From: Dipteris shenzhenensis | Lineage: Eukaryota; Polypodiophyta; Polypodiopsida; Gleicheniales | DNA length: 64,000 nucleotides | NCBI GenBank assembly: GCA_047967505.1 | Contig: CM106541.1 | Reading direction: 5' to 3' (one strand) | Shown: positions 55,931 through 64,000 of the stretch, piece after piece | Position numbering within the stretch: position 1 is the first letter of the stretch | Layout of the letters: every line of letters starts with the position of its first letter | Translations under genes and position numbers: made by a program | Notes under the pieces: generated by a model | Database searches by the model: none | Told to the model about the DNA's origin: nothing | The model's input: only the letters and a program-made list of their open reading frames with translations

Positions 55931-58900
55931 ATGTCTTCATCTTCAACAAGTAGCTCCAGTGAGGATGAATCCCTCCGTATCCACCATCGCGAAATGTGGT
56001 TGGAGCAAAAAATCAAATGTCTGTGTGATCGATGTCGAAGAAACATGTATCGTGCATGCAGGATTAGACTCAATCACATCTCAAAGTATGGAGAATGGGA
56101 TGTGACCGTAAACAGGGTAAGGGTTTGTAAGTTAAGGTTGATTGAGATACCTATGGGTGTTCATATGTTGGAGTTATGATCCCGTTTTAATTTGATACAG
56201 GATGCAGTGCCACACTTGCATATGTTGCCCTATGCTCGCCATGAGGAGGTGAAGCGTTGGTGATATGAGGTGGGATCTTCAGGAGAGACCGTTACGGATG
56301 CATGGAGTGATGGTGATAGTAGCCCTCTGCCATTACCTCATGAAGCTGTGGAGGAGGAGGTGTTTGATGATATGGTGCGGGATTTTATATGTCCATCAAG
56401 GGAGGGATGATAGCATGGAGCAGGATGATATTTTTACTGCAGGATCGACTCCACTGTTTGAGGGGTGCACATTCTTTCTTCTACGTGCCTCCCTTGAGTT
56501 ACTAAACTTGCAAACCATCTATGGATGGAGCAATGCAAGTTTGAATGCATTACTCAAGTAAGATTTAAAGTCTATTTTGCAAACATGGTGAATTATGCTA
56601 GTGGGTCAATTACTCGAATGCTTTTCCTCATTTATGGTCTTCATGTGCAGGCTATTGTGTAAAATGCTTCCAAGGGAGAATAAATTACCAGCCTCAAGAG
56701 ATATGGCAAGGCGACATGTGACCTCTCTTGGAGGATTAGATTACAAGCACATCCATGCATGTGTCAACGATTGTGTTTTGTTTCATGGACTACATAAGGA
56801 TGCAAGAGAGTGTCCTACTTGTGGAGAGGCAAGATATAGAGCAGATCTCAAAACTTTGGATGTGCCTTGTAATGTTCTGCGACATTTTCCCATAATCCCT
56901 CGCATCCAACATATGTTCAAGTGCAAATCTATTGCAGAGCTCATGTCATGGCATTCCTCCCATCGATCAACCGATGGCAAGTGGAGAACTCCCATGGACT
57001 CTCTTGCGTCAAAGCATATTGAAGACACATGGCCAAGCTTCAAGGAAGAACCTAGGAGCTTGAGACTTGGATTGGGTATGGACGGTGTGAACCCATTTGG
57101 TCTCAAAAGCATGTCTTATAGTGCATGGCCAGTGATATTGGTGAATTACAATCTTCCACCCTCTATGGCTATTCAGAAAGGACATGTTATGCTGTCCCTT
57201 CTAATTCCAGGGAAACATAAAGTCAAAAACCCTGATGTTTATTTGGAGCCTTTGATTGACGAGCTAGAGATACTTTGGAGAGGTATCGAGGTGCATGATG
57301 TGAGCAGGCCTCCCTCGTCACGAGACTTCAACTACAAAGCATTCTTGATGTGGATGATGCATGACTTCCCAGGCTATGCAAGTGTTCAGGTAAGCATTGC
57401 ACTTCTAATTATGAATAGGTGAAGGATGTGGCACCCTAAACCCACCTTCAACTCTTAATTGCGTCTATTGTTCAGGTCTCACTACATCGGGTTACCATGC
57501 ATGTCCTGTTTGTGGTCCTTTGCTCGTTGCCTCACGTGCAGATGCATTGAATAAGGTCATCTATGAGAATCACCATCGATTTCTCCCACCTGATCATCCT
57601 AGATATGTTGCCCCTTGGAATGAAGTCCTCCCACAATCACTCACCGCGGGAGATTGGATGAGAATTTGGGATGGTTCCATGACTCCTCCACCACTTGGCA
57701 TGAGCTGGTAAGGGTTTGTAACTATTGTGTGCTATATTGGATGGAAGAAAAGATTGCCCGCTAACACTTTATTTTGTTTAGATACTCCATCTTTTATCAT
57801 TTACCATATTGGTCCCACCTCAAGATCAATCACCTGCTTGATCCCATGCATATCTTCAAGAATGTGGCATCTACCATTTGGGAGCATTTGAATGGGACAC
57901 GAGATTCCGTAGGCATAAGGGAGGATCTACGTACCATAGGGACGATGCGTGAAGCTTGGCCACAAGAGAGACCAAATGGGCGTGTTTTTTTACCTCATGC
58001 ACCGTGGATGTTATCAAAGCAAGAGATGGCGATGGTGAAGCGCGCTATTACTACAATTCGTACTCCCACTAGATGCATGAGGTGTTTGAAGGGAGCCTTT
58101 ACAAAGAGCAAGAAAAGAGGTGTAGAGCAATTATATGGCTTGAAATCTCATGATTGGCACAAGATGCTCCAAGTAAGTATTTTATGTGCATAATATCTTT
58201 TTCCTTTCAAATTTGTGAGTGAATAATTATAAGCAACTAATCAACCACCTCCTCATGGGTTCAGTTCATACTACCTACTAGCATTTCACGTAGTACATCG
58301 AAGGACGTGAAAGATTGTATTTACAAGATGGGTGAGCTTGTGAGGTACTTTACATGATACAAAATATGATGCGTATCAATGCTCCATGCAAGTTTGAATG
58401 CATATTGCTAATATGCTGTACTTTTTCATTTCTAGGTATGTGAGCTCAAAGGAAATAGATCCCACCACGTTTGAGAATGCTTGAGTTATGTCAGTGGAGG
58501 TGGTTTGTTTAGTGGAGGAGACATTTCCACGTTCTATTCTCACAAGCCAACTACATCTTATAGTGCATTTGGTGGATGAGATTGCTATATGCGGTACTAT
58601 ACATGCACGATGGTTGTTCTTTCTCAAGCACTTCATGAAGACCTTGAAAGGCTTCATGAGACAAAATGCAACACCCGAAGGTAGCATGGCCGAGGGTTGG
58701 TTGGTACAAGAGTTACTTGTATATATTTTTGAGTTTCTTGTTGATGTGGATAGCTCTCTCCCACGACTATGGAGAGATGATGAAGACCTAAGGATGACCT
58801 CTATTGTGCCTCAAGGGAAAGGACGCAACAAAGTAATAGACACGGAGTTGCATAATAGTATCAACCTCTTTTGCATGCTTAATAGTGATGTGATGAAAAG

Positions 58901-59984
58901 ATGGGTGATAAGATACGAGGATGCAAAAGCAAGAAGACAAGAAGAAAGGGCCCTCTTTCGTACACACCATAGAGCTCGTGTGCCATACCCTCAGTATCTA
59001 AGAGCACTTCCACAAGATATTCATGTGGATTGGCTACTTGATGAAATGGAGAAAGCAGAGAAAGATGAGGGGATGCATATCACAATGGAAGAATGGGAGT
59101 ATGCTAGGGGATGCATGAGCGAGGTCGGTATATAGAATCTTATGCATAAGTTAGGAGCTTTCAATAATTTAGATTGCTTATTTAATTGATTTTTTCTTGG
59201 TGTAGTGCACTATGTTCAATGCTATATGGTGTGAGGGCAAGCATTTTCGAACACAACGAATTGATGATAAGAGAAACACACAAGATTGTAGCGTCATTGC
59301 TAGCTTTGAGGGAGCCAATGGAGCCATGGATGATCATTGTGGTATAATCCAAGATATTATTATGCTTGACTTTCGACGCTTCTTTGTGTATGTTTTGGAT
59401 GTAAAGTGGTTTAAGGACGTGGTGGAAAGAGGCCCTGATGCAACAATCAAGCGCCATGCAAGTGGCTTTGTAACTATTGACTCCACAAAGTTTTGGCAAA
59501 GTAGGAAGGACACACTGGTACTACCACAACAATGTGAACAGGTACTGTGCACACATATAAAAATACTCGCTTTTAAATATTTGATGCAATAAAAATAACA
59601 TGATTTTATTTGTGGTTAAATTAGGTTGTCTATCAATCAATGGTGGATAATAATAGATGGTGGCATGTCATACCTATTATGCCACGTTCCAAAGTGATGT
59701 ATAGTACATTTACTAATATGGAGCGTATGGAGGATGATCATGGCCATGGACGTGATGATGACTGTGATACGAGAGAGGAGGATGATCATGAGATAGGAGA
59801 TACAAATATTGAGGCCATTACTTGTGAGGATGAGCCTACCATTCGAGATGCTGATTTCGATGAGCACATGACTAGCACAAGTAGTAGTGGGTTGAAAGTA
59901 TTTGTAGATCTAAACATTTGTTTGGATTTTGAAGTAGATAGTTTGGCAAGGGTTGATCTCATTGAGGATGAGATGGAACCGTAG
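55931..59984 (+). pseudogene. TNPD (tnp2 transposase), element 5, most complete copy
   Basis: Nine exons: A 55931-56116, B 56201-56557, C 56651-57389, D 57476-57707, E 57782-58172, F 58265-58344, G 58436-59123, H 59206-59541, I 59625-59984. Exon A resembles the transposase-associated domain. Exons C-E form the tnp2 core (LGMDGVNPFG, WPVILVNYNLPP, YHACPVCGP, LLDPMHIFKNV, LKSHDWH). G is DUF4218 and H-I DUF4216 with an acidic tail. Damage: TGA at 56261, an extra T near 56390, TGA at 58482 (CGA in other copies), and the C/D junction seems one base out of frame. In intact form it would be the catalytic transposase. Confidence 0.85.
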
Positions 59985-60003
59985 CCCCATCATTGATATT
60001 GGC

Positions 60004-60700
60004 ATACATGTCATCATGTTGCACATCTGAAGAGCACTTATCCTATGATCATGGGACCCCTCATAGGATGAGACATCATGGGCTCTACTCTCCAGAGGAC
60101 TTCAATTCCACTCAGTCGACTCCTTAGGGGACTACCCCTTGAACTAACCCTGGGTGGACTCCCCATGGGCCAACTCCTTAGGGGACTACCACTTAGGGAA
60201 CTTCTTTGCTAATAGCCCATGGCATCGTCGAGAGTCTTGATGAGTTCATTGTTGTCGCAACCATGAGCGATGCAGAGGTAGCAAGATTCTTTTCTCTCCT
60301 ATCCCAGAAAACCTCCACTATTCCATCTCCTACACACATTGAGGGTAGATGAGGGACATCGACCACTTTATCTACTTGATAATCGTCCCCTATAGCCCCT
60401 TTCAACGGATTATCACTTCGGCATACCCATCGTAGGTCTAGAAAGAGTAGTAATAGTCGAGGCTATTGTGGTGGGCACGGGAGATGTAGATGAGTTTGCA
60501 CACTCCCACCGCTCCAAGTCTCCCCTATATCATGAGACACAATACCAAGTTAGTCCCTTTTCATCTTCACTCATAGGCCACAACACCCTGGAGACCACTC
60601 ACTCCCCTACTCCTCACTCCTTAAGTGCTTGCTCCACCCCTCACTCTAGCTCTGCTACTCCATCCAACGTGCATCCTTGGACCTTGTTTTTCCCGAGGAC
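60004..60700. other. Spacer with short repeats
   Basis: No gene. Two copies of a ~30-bp word containing CTCCTTAGGGGACTACC occur at about 60120 and 60175. A proline/serine-rich 82-codon frame (60468-60716) matches nothing I know. Confidence 0.4.
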
Positions 60701-61190
60701 CTATCCTATAGAGTGAACAATGTTCGGGAGGTTATACAAGATGATGATGTCAGGAAGGCAGTCACAATATACATAACGAGGTTGGTAAGCATCCACTTCA
60801 CCAAGGATATATTCAAACCTTGGAAGCAATAGAACAATAGATCCAAGGAGACCATCATAGATGCCCTCAAGAGACAATTTCCAAATCCTAAAGGGTATGA
60901 GTCTGATCGAAATGCCATACTTACATGCATGGGGGAGATCCTTAAGTCTCTAGATAAAAATTAAGGGACACTGTTAAGGAGGGTAAGCACAAGCTAGGGT
61001 GGGTGGACCCAAAAAATTGGAAGAGAGCAAAGAAGGAGCACACATAGAGAATCTAGATGCATTTGAGCTTGAGCAGAGGGTGGTGAGGATACACCTGGGG
61101 ACCATAGGTCCTTCGAAGCGACTGGAAAAGCTAGCAAAAAGTGGGGAAAAGGAGGTCGCACCTTTCTTAGATAAAAATAGTAGTCACTAT
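60701..61190 (+). pseudogene. Unrecognised decayed coding remnant
   Basis: Short frames in the plus direction read VREVIQDDDVRKAVTIYITR and ETIIDALKRQFPNPKGYES, with stops between. A further open piece is at 60999-61208. They could be one broken gene of unknown type. Confidence 0.25.
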
Positions 61191-62060
61191 TTCAACCATA
61201 ACTTTTGATTACAAACTTGGATTGAGGAGATATTTTTTTTGTTACAAAGCTAAGATTGCAATCTACAACTTTATAGAAGGGGTTGAGATCTAATTCGACG
61301 ATTTATTAAGTCAAAAACTTAGAAGACGCACAGGTAGCAAGGTAGCATATTTTAGAAGTTCCGAGAGTGCGAGTGAGAGTAAGAATCTTCTTCCATCTAT
61401 GATTGTATCATCTTGAGTGACAGTGAGATTCATTGCAACACCTTGGTGTGAGTGAGAGTGAGAAATCTGATGCAAGTGAGAATGGGAGTGAGAATAGCTT
61501 GGGAGTGGGGTTGGGTGGTTCAAGCTTCGTACATGGAGTATTGTGACTCCAGGATTGATTGTAAATGATTTTGATTCAATAGAAAGTCTCCTTCTATTGT
61601 ATTTTAGTTTTCTCATTTTCTCTATAGAATCAATCTTGATTTCAAGGTTTGAAGCATCTCAAGTGGTACCAGAGCAAGTTGAATTCTTTATTACGAGTGA
61701 GAGAGATGGCTGACCATGATGAGGTTCAACAAATGCTGTCTGAACAAGATCTTTTGATTCAGACACTTACTGAAGAGATAAAACAGATAAAAGGCAAGGT
61801 TGTGGCTGATACTTCTAAAAGGAATGAGAAAATGTAGATCTTAACAATGGTCTTTATGTAGAAATACCTCAAGATGATGATGCTATAGGACCAAGACCAT
61901 GGAAGAGGATAAGAACGGAGGAAGATGATGTTGATGATGATGTTGCAGATCCAAGACCTCGCAAGAGAACAAGAGGTCAAGAGGATGTTGCTAAATCAGC
62001 TCTTACCACATCATCGTTGAGCACTTTGCACCCTTTTTCCCCCTCCACCTAGATCAAGCT
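61191..62060 (+). mobile_element. LTR retrotransposon 5' fragment: LTR end, primer site, gag start
   Basis: An LTR-like AT-rich stretch leads to the primer site TGGTACCAGAGC (61664-61675), one change from the common TGGTATCAGAGC. A frame from ATG 61706 (MADHDEVQQMLSEQDLLIQTL, then a coiled-coil-like EEIKQIKGKV) stops at 61835-61837. A second frame (61839-62050) has PRPWKRIRTEEDDVDDDVADPRPRKRTRG, duplicated around PRPxKR. No further pol is seen, and no matching second LTR. Confidence 0.6.
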
Positions 62061-62439
62061 GTATCTCTTGATCTAGGAAGAATTTGAGGGTGCTCCAAAA
62101 AGAAAAATCGTTTGATTTTTTGTGCTCTACATGCTGCTCACATCATGCGCACATTTTGGCTCAAGTATCACTCACTTTTGAGCCTCTCCAACAAGTGCAC
62201 TTCCTTCACACACATCAACCTCTACATCGATGCATCTGACTAAGCACTTAAAACGAACAAAGAAAAGGAATTATTTGCTGCTTTTTCATTGCTTGACGGT
62301 TGGTCTAGATCTACTTTAGAGTAGATTAGATCATCCATAACAGAGAGAACTCCAAAGAAACCAATCAAAGCCATGCCAAAAAATTCCTAACTAGTTCCTA
62401 CTCAAAGTCAATCCCAGTACCACTCACGTGGTTTCACAT

Positions 62440-62880
62440 CATCACATTACATGAAACCTAAAATTCATAAATTCAATGAGTAGACTTTAGAGTGTTCAGA
62501 GGTATTGATCAACTAATCATTGGGCATATAGCGCTTATTTTTGCAGTCGAAGGAACTTTTCCTTGTACTCATCTATAGAGAGATCGTACTTTCCCCTCTT
62601 GAACTTACTTAAAGTTATAAAATTCCATATTAATAGTGAGAGGGTCAATACCTCTTTTCAGCTATGGCTCAGAATTCTTCCCACGTGATAGGTTCACTTG
62701 GTTTTTCTCTAATCTATAGATGAGACTTCCACCATAACTTTGCGACTCCGTGGAGTTAAAGAGATGCAATCTTTGCCTTTCCAACCTCATCAAATTCTCG
62801 TAGGGAAGATAAATCTTCAAGCTCTTCGAGCAGTGATGATGTGGTAGTTGTGCTTGCCTGCAAAGGGTCAGAGTGCTTAA
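62440..62880 (-). pseudogene. Ty3-type gag remnant, reverse strand
   Basis: In reverse the sequence gives FDEVGKAKIASL, then LHGVAKLWWKSHL and REKPSEPITWEEF, with several stop codons. The G-A-K-L-W-W motif and following W-E-E-F are typical of Ty3/gypsy Gag capsid domains. It is heavily decayed and opposite in direction to the upstream retroelement fragment. Confidence 0.6.
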
Positions 62881-64000
62881 CACGAGATAGTGCCATGTGG
62901 TAGTGATGACTAGACAAGTGAGGTGGCACTTTGACTGACCTAACCTAGGGTCAAGTTGACCAAGTAGGGTCAATCTGAATAACCTAGGGTCAAGTTGACC
63001 TGACATGGATTATAGGACAACCCTGATGATGTGGCAAGTTGATTGATGATGTGGACATGCGATTGCTAATGTGGCAACTATGGATAGAGTGCCATGTGTC
63101 ACAATGATAGAGATGTTGATGTGGCATCCACTAGGCTATTGACGACATGGTAGTTGCTTGGATTGATGATGTGGCATGCTGCAAAGTTGTAGATGTGGCC
63201 CATAAGGCTGATTGGTGCTCACGTTGCGAATATGCCATGTGGCTATTGCGATCAGGTCTCCACATGGGAGCCTATGGTCCAAGGCCTTATAGGCTAGAAT
63301 CTTCACAGATTCTAAAAGAATCTAAAATATTTCATCACGGGCATGTCAAGGATGTAGATAGCATCGTGGATGTAAGCTGAGAGGTTGCTAGAGATGTAGC
63401 CTATGGCTGTGCAGTTGGAGGAGTGTGGGAGCTCAGTGCCAGTGTCCTTATGAAGGTCCTTACTTCATTGGAGAAGCTTGAGGGGCTAAGGTGCTGTTGG
63501 AGATAAGGTGTGAAGGTTAATGCTCGTTGCAAAGGTATGTAGCCAAAGGAGCTTAGTCAAGGCGTTGGGCCATTTACATGTAGGTCGTTGGTGAGGCTAT
63601 TGATGGCTTTTAAAGTTGTTGTCTCTCAGTAGAGCATTGTGGCTATGTGAGCGTTGCTTTGGATGCAAGCCGGGGACTGTAGAGGCGGGAGCTATAGATG
63701 GAATGGTGAAGTCATGTAGTTGGCTAGTTACTTGTTGGTAGGTACTCTAGGCACTTGGCTGCTGCAAGTTGAAGAAGCACCTTTAGTTGCTTTGGCCCTC
63801 TTTAGCTTTGTTGTTGGAGGAGGAGCTGAGCCTCTCTTTGGCTTTGTTGTTGCCCACTATAGAGGAGCCTCTTAGTGCCTTGCTGCTTGAGTTGAGTTAA
63901 GATGCTAATAGAGTACAACAAGTCTCTTCCTATCTTTCAAGGACTACTAAGCCTAGCTCTCTCTCTCACACACAATACAAAACAAGTCTCCTGAAAAGCT
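62881..64000. other. Repeat-rich sequence, possible LTR remnants
   Basis: It contains two copies of AACCTAGGGTCAAGTTGACC (about 62941 and 62981) and many TGATGATGTGGC words (62990-63180). GTTGCTAGAGATGT at 63383 also occurs just before the 3' LTR of the gag-only element (49669), hinting at a related LTR start here. No gene; the window ends in this sequence. Confidence 0.4.

Larger units (their letters stand above)
53018..60003 (+). mobile_element. CACTA-like element 5: ~7 kb, most complete genes, right end missing
   Basis: The left terminus CACAACAAGACAAAGCACCC is at 53018, with the subterminal array to about 53295. The TNPA gene (53651-55100, minus) and TNPD gene (55931-59984, plus) follow, separated by two motif clusters. 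Homology stops at about 60003, shortly after the TNPD stop codon, so the right subterminal array and terminus are absent and the element cannot transpose by itself. Unlike element 4 it keeps the tnp2 catalytic core. Confidence 0.88.

Overview
The window is plant nuclear DNA, almost entirely transposable elements and their debris. The land-plant call rests on CACTA-type transposases with the tnp2 + DUF4218 + DUF4216 layout, LTR retroelements with initiator-Met-tRNA primer sites, a plant-style 2-oxoglutarate-dependent dioxygenase (2OGD) with GT-AG introns, and very abundant CT/GA, CA and AT microsatellites. I cannot name the species. No tRNA, rRNA or CRISPR array was seen.

Layout. 1-5465: remnants of Ty1/copia elements and a duplicated C/T-rich retroelement segment. 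5466-8108: right half of a CACTA-like element (element 1, reversed). 8109-10512: low-copy AT-rich sequence. 10513-13171: deletion derivative with both CACTA-like ends (element 2). 13172-15560: degraded reverse-strand coding debris including a protein-kinase-like pseudogene. 15561-17815: microsatellite, palindromic motifs and a 492-bp tandem duplication. 18012-19538 (minus): the only convincing host gene, a three-exon 2OGD. 21088-25925: two tandem copies of an unclassified repeat (X). 26341-26925: copia fragment; 26926-27415: three satellite-like monomers. 27416-39655: nested cluster of CACTA-like elements 3, 4 and 6, with an 840-bp polypurine tract. 39680-44157: a third X copy split by a 2.6-kb non-coding LTR retroelement. 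44781-52270: a 7.5-kb retroelement with 2.6-kb LTRs and only gag. 53018-60003: CACTA-like element 5, the most complete TNPD copy but lacking its right end. 60004-64000: further retroelement debris.

The most interesting content is the CACTA-like family. Its ends read CACAACAA(C/G)ACAAAGCA instead of CACTA. It carries two divergent genes: a tnp2-type TNPD on one strand and a TNPA-position protein on the other. Its ends are packed with a short AGACGCG motif, often as the palindrome CGCGTCTATAGACGCG, and the same motif recurs between the two genes, where a shared promoter should lie. Elements 1 to 6 seem to form one autonomous/non-autonomous system, now decaying mostly by C-to-T changes. The second notable element is the gag-only, long-LTR retrotransposon, whose single 723-codon frame is broken only by two TAG codons.
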